A stretch of 64,000 nucleotides of DNA from Alicyclobacillus sp. SO9 (lineage in GTDB: Bacteria > Bacillota > Bacilli > Alicyclobacillales > Alicyclobacillaceae). The stretch lies in assembly GCF_016406125.1 (NCBI RefSeq), contig NZ_CP066339.1, forward strand, positions 310,001 through 374,000, in the 5' to 3' direction. The notes below the pieces were generated by a model that was not told the origin of the DNA, did no database searches, and saw only the letters and a list, made by a program, of their open reading frames with translations. The translations under genes and the position numbers were made by a program. Positions 1 to 7,922 of this stretch are shown in pieces (the first letter of the stretch is position 1; every line of letters begins with the position of its first letter).

Positions 1-1
1 C

Positions 2-886
2 CCTGTGCAGGCGCAATATGACAAACTCATCATGAACGGAATGACCCCTGACCAAGCGATGTCAGCCGTTCGGGTCATGTACGGATTTATACCCCATCAG
101 CCGCTTTGGGAACAGTACGGTCATTACGTCGTTCAGATTCTTCACTTTAACCTTGGCAAGTCGATTTCTTATGAAGGAGTGTCTGTCAGACATATCATTT
201 TGGCCGCAGCACCTTGGACGATTGTTCTGGTTCTCACGGGGACCTTTGCCAGTTTTATCATTGGTATTCTCGGCGGGGTCATTGCAGCGGTTAGGCGGTC
301 GTCATCGGGCGGGGCCGCACTGACTGTGTCAGGCTCAGTACTGCACGCCGTTCCAAAGTTTGTCATGGCCTTATTGCTGGCTTATGTTTTCACAACCGTG
401 TGGGCGATCTTTCCGTTTGGAGCCCCATACAACGCAGAGTATTCGCCTGGTCTCAATTGGCCGTTTGTGACTTCCGTCATCGATCACGCTGTCCTTCCCG
501 TCGCGACGTATGCCCTTGGTGGCTACGGCGGCTGGTTACTGACGATGAAGTCAAGTGTGGTCACAACCCTGGGCGATGACTTCATCCTTGCCTCGGAGGT
601 CCGAGGTATCAAGCCTTCCATTCGGACAAGATATATTGCGCATAATGCCATTCTTCCCTTATTCACTACGTTGGCACTGACCCTCGGGTTTATGTTCGGC
701 GGCTCGCTGTTTATTGAGCAAATATTCGACTACCCTGGGCTTGGTAATCTCATGGTGAATTCGATTAATGTTCGAGATTACCCACTTATGAGTGGGACGT
801 TCCTATTGATTACAATCGCGGTCATTATCTCCAACATCGTGGCGGATCTTCTGTATTCCGTCGTTGACCCGCGGATTCGGAGGTGA
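2..886 (+). CDS. Oligopeptide/dipeptide ABC transporter permease, OppB/DppB-like (5' end outside window)
   Basis: Inner-membrane permease of a peptide-type ABC importer. The frame is open to the window edge. The first transmembrane helix expected at the start of OppB/DppB proteins is missing, so the gene begins upstream and about 295 codons are visible. Several hydrophobic segments follow. The cytoplasmic EAA loop expected to contact the ATPases is present (SEVRGIKPSIRTRYIAHNAI, near residues 198-217), and the family-typical ending PGLGNLMVNSI...DYPLMSG is seen. Its stop lies 5 bases before the next permease start, so the genes are co-transcribed. The substrate (peptide, muropeptide or another small solute) cannot be told from the permease. 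The murQ/nagZ genes downstream make cell-wall fragments a reasonable guess. Confidence 0.9.
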   Translation, partial: PVQAQYDKLIMNGMTPDQAMSAVRVMYGFIPHQPLWEQYGHYVVQILHFNLGKSISYEGVSVRHIILAAAPWTIVLVLTGTFASFIIGILGGVIAAVRRSSSGGAALTVSGSVLHAVPKFVMALLLAYVFTTVWAIFPFGAPYNAEYSPGLNWPFVTSVIDHAVLPVATYALGGYGGWLLTMKSSVVTTLGDDFILASEVRGIKPSIRTRYIAHNAILPLFTTLALTLGFMFGGSLFIEQIFDYPGLGNLMVNSINVRDYPLMSGTFLLITIAVIISNIVADLLYSVVDPRIRR

Positions 887-891
887 CTTAT

Positions 892-1809
892 ATGCAGACA
901 ACCACACTACCAAAGGCTCCAGCCGGACCAAAGAAAAAGCGCCCGACAGGTCGCATTTCCTTTTGGAAAAATGCCTGGCGTTCAATTACCAGAACACCTG
1001 GTCGTATGATTGGCTTTCTGCTTATTGTTATGTTTGTCTTGATGGCCGTTTTAGGGCCGGTGATTTATCCTCATAATCTGCCGATGAATCCCAATGCGAT
1101 TTACGCCCCTCCAAGCTGGCAACACCCGCTTGGCACGGATTTCGAGGGAACGGACAATCTGGCATTAGTCGTACAGGGGTCTCGTTACGTGTTATCAGCT
1201 GCTGCCTTTGGTGCTCTCTTTATGGTCGTCATTGGCACTTCGCTGGGATTGGCTTCAGGATACTTCCTCGGGAAAACAGGTGCCGTCATTATGCGGATTA
1301 CCGACTTGTTTCTCACGGTTCCAACATTTCCGTTGCTGGTCGTACTCTCCACGTTATGGGACTTTGGGAGTCCCCTTGCCATGGGACTTGTACTTGGTGT
1401 AACAGGTTGGGCCGGGCTGGCGAGGGCCGTTCGTTCTCAAACACTATCACTTCGCGAACGCGGTTTTATTGAGTCTGCACGAAGTCTGGGACTGTCTTGG
1501 CCGCACATTCTATTTATTGAGATTCTTCCTAATATCGGTTCCTACATCGCCATGAACCTGTTGATTGGGATTACAGGAAGCATCGAGGCGGAGGTTGGCT
1601 TATTCTTCCTTGGCGTCGTTCCTTTCCAAGTGAACAACTGGGGCGTGATGTTGAACTTGGCCGTATTTTCCGGCGGCGCCATGTCCAGTATGGCGGCGCT
1701 TCCGTATCTGCTGTCGCCGTTGATTGCGTTGCTCTTATTAGTGCTTGGCATCGTTTTATTCCTCGATGCTGTCGATGAAATGTTCAATCCGCGGTTAAAG
1801 GAGGCATAG
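892..1809 (+). CDS. Oligopeptide/dipeptide ABC transporter permease, OppC/DppC-like
   Basis: Second membrane subunit of the same importer, 305 residues. The ATG at 892 is preferred over the GTG at 883 because GGAGGTG at 879-885 sits 6 bases upstream of it. The protein has an N-terminal cytoplasmic stretch rich in Lys and Arg, a first helix near residues 35-58, the OppC-type segment HPLGTDFEGTDNL, and an EAA loop (ESARSLGLSWPHILFIEILP). About six helices fit the family. The gene is followed 4 bases later by the first ATPase gene. Family assignment is strong; the transported substrate is unknown. Confidence 0.92.
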   Translation: MQTTTLPKAPAGPKKKRPTGRISFWKNAWRSITRTPGRMIGFLLIVMFVLMAVLGPVIYPHNLPMNPNAIYAPPSWQHPLGTDFEGTDNLALVVQGSRYVLSAAAFGALFMVVIGTSLGLASGYFLGKTGAVIMRITDLFLTVPTFPLLVVLSTLWDFGSPLAMGLVLGVTGWAGLARAVRSQTLSLRERGFIESARSLGLSWPHILFIEILPNIGSYIAMNLLIGITGSIEAEVGLFFLGVVPFQVNNWGVMLNLAVFSGGAMSSMAALPYLLSPLIALLLLVLGIVLFLDAVDEMFNPRLKEA

Positions 1810-1813
1810 GTCT

Positions 1814-2818
1814 GTGAGTGTTCAAGCAGAAACCATCTCAACATCGGAGATTGCCATCTCCATCAGAGGCCTAAACGTTGTTTACTCCACAGGCGCGGGT
1901 GAGATCCCGGCTGTGAACAACGTAGACCTCGATATTCAGGAAGGCAAAATTACGGGGATTATTGGTGAGTCTGGGTCAGGTAAATCAACCCTGATGATGG
2001 CCGTCATGAATGCAGTAACCACACCCGGCAAAATTACGTCTGGAGCGGTCATGGTCAACGGTATCGGAAATATGTTGGAAATCGACAAGACACGTCAGCG
2101 CAAGGCTCGTGGAAAAGACCTTGGATTTGTATTTCAAGCCGCGCAAAACTCCTTGAACCCCCTGACGAAGATTGGGAACCAAGTGCTCGATATGGGCCGT
2201 TCACATGACATCAAGGATTTGCGTGGCTTACTGCGTCACGCCAAAGACCTATTGACTCGACTCGGCCTGGATGCTGACCGGGTCCTGTCTTCGTACCAGC
2301 ATGAACTTTCCGGCGGTATGAGGCAGCGCGTGAATATCATGTTTGCTCTGGTACTGGATGCGCGGATTGTCATCCTCGATGAGGCAACGACTGCGCTCGA
2401 TATGTTATCTCAGGCCTCCGTGCTGGAGATTGTTCGTAAACTGCACGAGGAACGCGGACTCACGACGATTCTTATCACACATGACATGGGTGTGGTGGCT
2501 GACTTAGCCAATCGCGTTGCCGTCATGTATGCGGGCCAAATTGCGGAAGAGGGGGAGACTGAGCCGTTGTTGAGAAACCCTCAACACCCCTACACGAAAG
2601 GACTCATCGGAGCGATTCCAAGAATTACAGGAGACTTAAGTCTAGCCGTGCCTTTGCGGGGTGCGCCGCCGGACGTCAATACCTATCTGAAAGCAGGCTG
2701 CCTGTTTGCGGACCGCTGTCCCCTTGTTGTGGATGCCTGCAGAACCGAGCGTCCCATCACTCGAACACTGAGGTCAGGGCGCAATGTCGCATGTCATCGG
2801 GTGAATGACGATGATTGA
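1814..2818 (+). CDS. Peptide-type ABC transporter ATP-binding protein, OppD/DppD-like
   Basis: ATPase subunit, 334 residues, starting at GTG 1814 behind AAAGGAGG. It carries Walker A GESGSGKST (about residues 53-61), Q-loop FVFQAAQNSLNP, ABC signature LSGGMRQRV and Walker B VILDEATTALD. The C-terminus has the oligopeptide-transporter extension with the Cys-containing segment CLFADRCPLVVDAC, which places it in the OppD/DppD group rather than among general ABC ATPases. Its end overlaps the start of the second ATPase gene. It works as a heterodimer with the next product on the cytoplasmic side of the permease. Confidence 0.93.
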   Translation: MSVQAETISTSEIAISIRGLNVVYSTGAGEIPAVNNVDLDIQEGKITGIIGESGSGKSTLMMAVMNAVTTPGKITSGAVMVNGIGNMLEIDKTRQRKARGKDLGFVFQAAQNSLNPLTKIGNQVLDMGRSHDIKDLRGLLRHAKDLLTRLGLDADRVLSSYQHELSGGMRQRVNIMFALVLDARIVILDEATTALDMLSQASVLEIVRKLHEERGLTTILITHDMGVVADLANRVAVMYAGQIAEEGETEPLLRNPQHPYTKGLIGAIPRITGDLSLAVPLRGAPPDVNTYLKAGCLFADRCPLVVDACRTERPITRTLRSGRNVACHRVNDDD

Positions 2819-3797
2819 AATTAAAGACTTGCAGAAAACGTACGTTGCCCGCGGTCAAGTTGATACTGTCGTTCATGCTCTTCGCGGTGTCAGCTTTGAG
2901 ATTCCGGAAGGCGGAGCCATCTCTTTTATCGGTGAATCCGGCTGTGGCAAGACCACGGTGGGGCGCATTCTGGCAGGGCTTGAAGAGCCGACAAGCGGGT
3001 CGATTGTTTGGAACGGGAAGAACGTCTACGAGCTGAAACGGAAGGAACGCAAAGAAGTTTTTCGTAAGATTCAGCTGATTCACCAAGACCCTTATCAGGC
3101 TCTGAATCCTGCGCGGTCGATTGAACAGACCTTGGCTGCTCCGCTGCGGGTCATGGCGAAAAAGAACCGTCGTGACAGTGATTGGATGAAAAGTCGTATG
3201 AGGGAACTGCTTGAGCTGGTGGGGCTGGACCCCGAGACAGTCATGTACAAATATCCACACATGCTGTCGGGAGGTCAACGACAGCGCGTAGTGATAGCTC
3301 GAGCATTAACGGTGGAACCGGAAATGCTTGTGGCAGACGAAGCGGTTTCGATGATTGATGTGTCTCTTCGGCTGGGTATTTTGAAACTCCTTCGGGACCT
3401 GCGCGAGACGCTCGGCATTTCACTGTTGTTTATTACGCATGACGTGGCTGCTGCGCGTTATGTTGGAACAGACGGACAAATCTATGTCATCTATAAGGGT
3501 CTGGTTGCTGAACATGCAATGACAGACGATATCATCATGAAACCTGTTCATCCATATACACAGGCACTGTTGAGTGCCGTACCGGTTTTGAAGGGTATTG
3601 AAGAGCCTGGTCCAGACCGCTTTATTCCGATGAAAGACATGGAGCAATCGGAGTCAAAGGGTTGCCTGTTTGCCCCGAGGTGTCCATTCGCTCAACCCCT
3701 GTGCCGCGATAACCGGCCAGAGTTAACGGGTAGCAGTCACGACCACGCGTGCCACTTTCCGCAGGAACGGCATGTGGTTGCCGTGGCTACAAAGTAA
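2811..3797 (+). CDS. Peptide-type ABC transporter ATP-binding protein, OppF/DppF-like
   Basis: Second ATPase subunit, about 328 residues. Two ATG codons are possible, at 2805 and 2811. The second is better spaced from CGGGTGA at 2798-2804. Walker A GESGCGKTT, signature LSGGQRQRV and a C-terminal CLFAPRCPFAQPLC segment are clear. The Walker B region reads MLVADEAVSMID, keeping the DE pair. This is the usual OppF partner of OppD. The start lies inside the end of the upstream gene, a sign of translational coupling. About 90 non-coding bases separate it from murQ, with no obvious terminator. Confidence 0.92.
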   Translation: MIEIKDLQKTYVARGQVDTVVHALRGVSFEIPEGGAISFIGESGCGKTTVGRILAGLEEPTSGSIVWNGKNVYELKRKERKEVFRKIQLIHQDPYQALNPARSIEQTLAAPLRVMAKKNRRDSDWMKSRMRELLELVGLDPETVMYKYPHMLSGGQRQRVVIARALTVEPEMLVADEAVSMIDVSLRLGILKLLRDLRETLGISLLFITHDVAAARYVGTDGQIYVIYKGLVAEHAMTDDIIMKPVHPYTQALLSAVPVLKGIEEPGPDRFIPMKDMEQSESKGCLFAPRCPFAQPLCRDNRPELTGSSHDHACHFPQERHVVAVATK

Positions 3798-3888
3798 CGC
3801 TGCCGTTGCTATACCCGCCTAGGCCGTCTATCACCGGGGTGCTCGATGTGAGCAACGACTAACAAGAACTTTTGGGGGAGTGATTGGT

Positions 3889-4815
3889 GTGCAATCCATA
3901 TGGCAGTTACAAACTGAGCAATCCGATCCGAAATACGCTGACTTGGACATCAGTACCACCCGTGAACTGTTGCAGATGATGAACCAAGCTGATCAAACAG
4001 TGCCTTTGGCGGTGGCCCAGCGACTGCCCGAAATTGAACAAGCAGTCGACCTCATTGTTGGGCGCTTGAAGCGCGGAGGGCGCTTACTCTATATCGGCGC
4101 AGGCACAAGCGGACGTTTAGGTGTATTGGATGCAGCGGAATGCCCGCCTACATTCAGCACATCGCCTGATGAGGTGATTGGTCTTATTGCCGGCGGTAAG
4201 AGTGCTATGTTTGAAGCTGTCGAAGAAGCGGAGGACAGGCGCAGTTCTGCTCGCCAAGACCTTGCTGACCTCCAGCTTACAGCTGACGATGCGGTCGTCG
4301 GAATCACTGCAAGCGGAAGAACACCCTACGTCATGGGCGGACTTCAGTACGCGCAGGAGCTTGGCTGCAGTACTATCGCTATTAGTTGTAATACGCGAGC
4401 AGAAGTGAGCCAGTACTCAGATGTAGCCATTGAAGTAGCGACTGGACCAGAGGTTCTGAGTGGATCAACCCGGTTGAAAGCAGGGACTGCACAGAAGCTT
4501 GTTCTAAACATGCTCAGTACTGCCAGCATGTTCCGGATGGGCAAGGTCTATCACAATTTAATGATAGATATGAAAGTCACGAATGAGAAGCTTATGGAAC
4601 GGTCCAGAAGAATCGTGATGGTGACTGCAGATGTGGATTACGAGACCGCCGAACGAGTGCTCGAGGCTGCCAACGGGCACGTGAAGTCAGCCATTCTCAT
4701 GGCGAGGACGGGAGTCGACAAGCCGACTGCGGATGCCCGGTTAGCGGCAGCAAACGGGTTTCTCCGGATTGCGCTTGGCGAGGACCACACAGCATACAAG
4801 ACACCGAAATCCTGA
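3889..4815 (+). CDS. murQ: N-acetylmuramic acid 6-phosphate etherase
   Basis: Cytoplasmic SIS-domain lyase that removes the D-lactyl ether from MurNAc-6-phosphate to give GlcNAc-6-phosphate and lactate, a step in peptidoglycan recycling. The protein is 308 residues from GTG 3889, chosen because GGGGGAG at 3874-3880 is 8 bases upstream; GTG 3880 overlaps that site. The sugar-phosphate binding signature GAGTSGRLGVLDAAECPP, the GIIAGG-like segment LIAGGKSAMFEAVEEAEDR and a C-terminal MARTG...ADARLAAANGFLR stretch are all family hallmarks, including the Glu of DAAECPP. No MurNAc kinase or MurP-type PTS gene is visible in the window, so the source of the phosphorylated substrate is open. Confidence 0.95.
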   Translation: MQSIWQLQTEQSDPKYADLDISTTRELLQMMNQADQTVPLAVAQRLPEIEQAVDLIVGRLKRGGRLLYIGAGTSGRLGVLDAAECPPTFSTSPDEVIGLIAGGKSAMFEAVEEAEDRRSSARQDLADLQLTADDAVVGITASGRTPYVMGGLQYAQELGCSTIAISCNTRAEVSQYSDVAIEVATGPEVLSGSTRLKAGTAQKLVLNMLSTASMFRMGKVYHNLMIDMKVTNEKLMERSRRIVMVTADVDYETAERVLEAANGHVKSAILMARTGVDKPTADARLAAANGFLRIALGEDHTAYKTPKS

Positions 4816-4830
4816 AGGAGGTCGTGTCAC

Positions 4831-5976
4831 ATGGCGGAGACTCAAGATTTTCAGGTTCAGCGGGCAACGCCGGCAGATGTGGAGAGGCTCGGTCAGATGC
4901 TGGACACGGTGTATCGCCCATGGCTCACACCGGGTGAAGGCATGCCAAAGGAGTTTCCTCACCTGTTTTGTGCAGAGAATGCCCATCACCTCTACTACGT
5001 AGAGGAGGATGGCAACCCTGTCAGCATGATTGCAACCCTGCCGCAAAAGGTCGTGATGCAGGGCATCGCAGTTGATGTGGTTTCCATCGGGTCGGTGGTT
5101 ACAATCCCCCAATACCAGGGGAGACAGATATCTTCCGCGATTCTGGACAGAGTCGTCACAGATTGGGCAGCGGCCGGGATTCCGCTCATGTTGGTTTCGG
5201 GAGATCGGGGTCTGTATCGCCGCATCCATTGCACATCTGTTGGAAGCAGGTTGGAAGTCATATGGAATGGTACAGGAGGAGAGCAACACCGTCTCCACGG
5301 ACAGTCCGCCGCAACCGATGTCATCAATAAAGGGCAGAGGATTGTGGAAATACAAGCAACAAGCCGGGCTGACTGGGCGCCGCGGTTGGCACCCCTCTAC
5401 CGGGCCGAAGCTTATCGCTACCGTCGTACAGACGCCCAAATGGCCACCCTCATGAATGCACTCTGGTTCGCTCGGGACGGGTACAGCCAGCGCTTGTTTG
5501 TCATCCTCCAGGGAGAAACAGTCAGCGCATATGTGATTGCCTATCAGGCGTTGAAGAGTCCAGAGACAGTAGAAGTCATGGAGTGGGCCGGCAGTCGCGT
5601 CGCAGTCATCGACGCGTTCAATGAGATTTTGTCCGCTTTTGATGCCAATCACATCAGGTTTTATGTACACCAGTCTGACCGGACGATGCAGTCGCTGGTG
5701 GAGGCCCGCGGATTGGATTATCACCGTATTCCGCTTCAAGGTACCATTCGGATACTCGATATACCCGCAGTGTTTCGCGTACTTGCACCTATCTTCGCTG
5801 AACGCTTTGGAAGTGAGGCAGTCGTCCAACAGGATGGATCATTATGGAAAGTGCAAGTTGGTGAGCATCTGTTTGCCACTGAAAGCCTCGGGGAACTCAC
5901 ATCCTTCGTTTTCGATTCGGGGAAAGGGAAGCTTGGCATTGAATTCGTCCACACAGATGATTTGAACTACATATAG
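4831..5976 (+). CDS. GNAT-family N-acetyltransferase, Eis-like multi-domain architecture
   Basis: A 381-residue protein with a strong AAGGAGG site 9 bases upstream. The N-terminal half is a GNAT fold: the RATPADVERLGQMLDTVY opening, then GSVVTIPQYQGRQISSAIL, in which the acetyl-CoA loop is recognisable, followed by MLVSGDRGLYRRIHC. The middle (about 180-290) looks like a second GNAT-like unit. The last 90 residues (IPLQGTIRILDIPAVFRVLAP...) resemble the C-terminal part of Eis-type proteins. It sits between murQ and nagZ with close spacing, so its acceptor may be an amino sugar, peptide or antibiotic tied to wall turnover. The specific substrate cannot be deduced. Confidence 0.75.
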   Translation: MAETQDFQVQRATPADVERLGQMLDTVYRPWLTPGEGMPKEFPHLFCAENAHHLYYVEEDGNPVSMIATLPQKVVMQGIAVDVVSIGSVVTIPQYQGRQISSAILDRVVTDWAAAGIPLMLVSGDRGLYRRIHCTSVGSRLEVIWNGTGGEQHRLHGQSAATDVINKGQRIVEIQATSRADWAPRLAPLYRAEAYRYRRTDAQMATLMNALWFARDGYSQRLFVILQGETVSAYVIAYQALKSPETVEVMEWAGSRVAVIDAFNEILSAFDANHIRFYVHQSDRTMQSLVEARGLDYHRIPLQGTIRILDIPAVFRVLAPIFAERFGSEAVVQQDGSLWKVQVGEHLFATESLGELTSFVFDSGKGKLGIEFVHTDDLNYI

Positions 5977-6056
5977 GCCATGGACAGGTGTGAACAAAGG
6001 TCCAAAGGTCCGCTGCAGGATGCCGCTGCAGGTTCAGGTTTTGGTCTCGAGGCCAA

Positions 6057-6074
6057 CTCCTGCTGAACAGGAGG
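6057..6074 (+). promoter_or_regulatory. Hairpin covering the nagZ ribosome binding site
   Basis: CTCCTG at 6057-6062 can pair with CAGGAG at 6068-6073 around a 5-base loop. The right arm is part of the AGGAGG ribosome binding site (6069-6074) used by nagZ. The short stem could lower translation of nagZ relative to its neighbours. Only the complementarity is seen; an effect is inferred. Confidence 0.35.
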
Positions 6075-6081
6075 AATGACG

Positions 6082-7662
6082 GTGACGGAAGCAGAGATTC
6101 GAGAACTTGTTGGGGAAATTATCATCGCAGGGTTTGAAGGTACAGAGGTAACACACCATGCACAACGCCTGATTAGACGCCACCAGGTAAAAAATATCAT
6201 TCTTTTTAAGCGGAATGTTGAGTCTGCAGGGCAGTTAGCGGGGCTCAACGCCGCCCTCCAGAGCATCGCAAAAGATTCGGGACACGTTGGGCCGCTGATT
6301 ATCTGTACAGACCAGGAAAATGGGATTGTCCGTCGTGTTGCTCCCGGCCTCCCGGGTCTTCCAGGGAACATGGCGATTGGTGCCACCGGGAATGTCCGGA
6401 ATGCCTATGAGACGGGGACTCTGACAGCGAAACAGCTTCTTTCAGTGGGAGTAAACATGGATTTGGCACCCGTCCTCGATGTGAACAACAACCCTGAGAA
6501 CCCGGTTATTGGAGTACGCTCGTACGGAGAGAATCCAGACTTGGTTGCGGACTTTGGCACAGCCATGATTCGGGGGCTTCAAGAATGGGGTGTGATTGCC
6601 TGTGGCAAGCACTTCCCAGGCCATGGGGACACCTCCGTAGATTCGCATCTTGCGCTGCCAGAAATCGCACACGACCGGAAGCGACTGCAGGAGGTCGAGC
6701 TGAAGCCATTTCTAAAGGCGATGGAGTTTGGTGTGGATGTTGTCATGACAGCGCATATTGTGTTCTCGTCGATTGAGCAAGAGAAGATTCCCGCTACATT
6801 GTCGAAGGCGGTACTCACAGACTTTTTGCGATCAGAACTGAAATATGAAGGGGTTATCACGACCGATTGTCTCGAAATGAATGCCATCTCCGAGACGGTG
6901 GGCGTTGCAGAGGGTGCCGTACAGGCACTGCTGGCTGGTGCTGATTGGTTGATGATCTCGCATCGCCTGGACCGTCAGGAAGCGGCTATTGAGGCCATTG
7001 TCAAATCGGTCCTGGATGGGCGAGTTCCTGAAACACGTCTAGCCGAAGCTGCAAATCGGGTCCGAAATCTGAGGCGAAATCGAGTTGCAGACGTACACCA
7101 TTCCGGTGTAGAAAACGGTCCGTCCGTTCCAGCAAAGGGCCTGCTCGACGAATCCAACGAACTACAGAGGAGACTATGTGCTGAAGCTGCCACTGTTGTG
7201 GTGAACAGTCGAGGGTTGGTCCCTCTAGACCACGGTGAGGTGAAGGTCATCGACCTGTTCATCGACAGCGGTGTAACTCGCATGTCCGCATCAGACAATA
7301 CTTCGTCGTCTCAATTTGTAGTCAGTGCATTACAAGAGACGTTTCCAAAGGCTTCTCTCAGAGTACACAACATTGCTGAAGGTGTGACACCTTCTTTGGC
7401 AAGGGAGCTTGCGAACACATCATTAATCGTGGCCGGTATCAGCGGAAGGCGCAACGAAGACTACCTGCAGTTTGTCAACGAGATTGGACGCAATGGGCAA
7501 CCCGTTGTAGCGTTGGCGCTTCAGAGTCCCTACGTTCTGAAGGACTTGTCCGACGTTCCAACCCAGGTGGCGATTTACGAATACACAGAATGGATGGTTC
7601 AAGCAGGCATCAATGCCCTTGTCGGCAGAGGTGGTACAGGGCAGTTGCCTATCACACTGTAG
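6082..7662 (+). CDS. nagZ: Beta-N-acetylhexosaminidase, GH3 family, NagZ-like
   Basis: Glycoside hydrolase family 3 enzyme that removes terminal GlcNAc from muropeptides or GlcNAc-MurNAc. GTG 6082 gives proper spacing (7) from AGGAGG at 6069-6074; the ATG at 6076 abuts it. The product is about 526 residues with no signal peptide, so it should be cytoplasmic, unlike the secreted B. subtilis enzyme. The GH3 domain shows DQENGIVRR, the NagZ loop KHFPGHGDTSVDSH with the His/Asp acid-base dyad (around 176-190), and the nucleophile Asp in TTDCLEM (near 262). A C-terminal alpha/beta domain (about 350-526) follows. It fits with murQ upstream: NagZ releases sugars that feed MurQ. Confidence 0.92.
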   Translation: MTEAEIRELVGEIIIAGFEGTEVTHHAQRLIRRHQVKNIILFKRNVESAGQLAGLNAALQSIAKDSGHVGPLIICTDQENGIVRRVAPGLPGLPGNMAIGATGNVRNAYETGTLTAKQLLSVGVNMDLAPVLDVNNNPENPVIGVRSYGENPDLVADFGTAMIRGLQEWGVIACGKHFPGHGDTSVDSHLALPEIAHDRKRLQEVELKPFLKAMEFGVDVVMTAHIVFSSIEQEKIPATLSKAVLTDFLRSELKYEGVITTDCLEMNAISETVGVAEGAVQALLAGADWLMISHRLDRQEAAIEAIVKSVLDGRVPETRLAEAANRVRNLRRNRVADVHHSGVENGPSVPAKGLLDESNELQRRLCAEAATVVVNSRGLVPLDHGEVKVIDLFIDSGVTRMSASDNTSSSQFVVSALQETFPKASLRVHNIAEGVTPSLARELANTSLIVAGISGRRNEDYLQFVNEIGRNGQPVVALALQSPYVLKDLSDVPTQVAIYEYTEWMVQAGINALVGRGGTGQLPITL

Positions 7663-7739
7663 TCAGTTCCATTGTTTCTCCAGATGCAGCCTTTCCAGCA
7701 GGCTTCCTCACTGAAATGGTTACAAGGAGTTGATTCATC

Positions 7740-7922
7740 ATGAACTCGATGATACGAATGTTGCTGTCTAGCAAAGGCCTGTACATTTCCGAAGAGGATG
7801 ACGAGGAACTCGCGAAGGAGTGGGCAGCACTCAACACGCTGCGGCGTGGATTCGAGAAGACCATTGCCGGAGAAGATGACATTGTACTGAAGTACGTCCC
7901 GGGGGTGAGCACGTTTGACTGA
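7740..7922 (+). CDS. Small GatC/AtzG-like protein preceding an amidase
   Basis: A 60-residue acidic protein with AAGGAG at 7724-7729. Its pattern (GLYISEEDDEELAKEWAALN, then LRRGFEKTIAG) resembles the short helical partner subunits of amidase-signature enzymes, GatC and AtzG, which wrap around the large subunit. The stop overlaps the amidase start by 8 bases, an arrangement typical of such pairs. The family link is by pattern only and is moderately sure. That it is a real gene is well supported by spacing and overlap. Confidence 0.65.
   Translation: MNSMIRMLLSSKGLYISEEDDEELAKEWAALNTLRRGFEKTIAGEDDIVLKYVPGVSTFD

Noticed and set aside
2757-3278. A 173-codon minus-strand frame
   Set aside because: Antisense to the OppF-like ATPase across Walker A; no ribosome binding site.
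4741-5829. A 362-codon open frame on the minus strand
   Set aside because: It lies fully antisense to the GNAT gene and the murQ end, which have clear motifs and ribosome binding sites. The translated sequence has no recognisable pattern.
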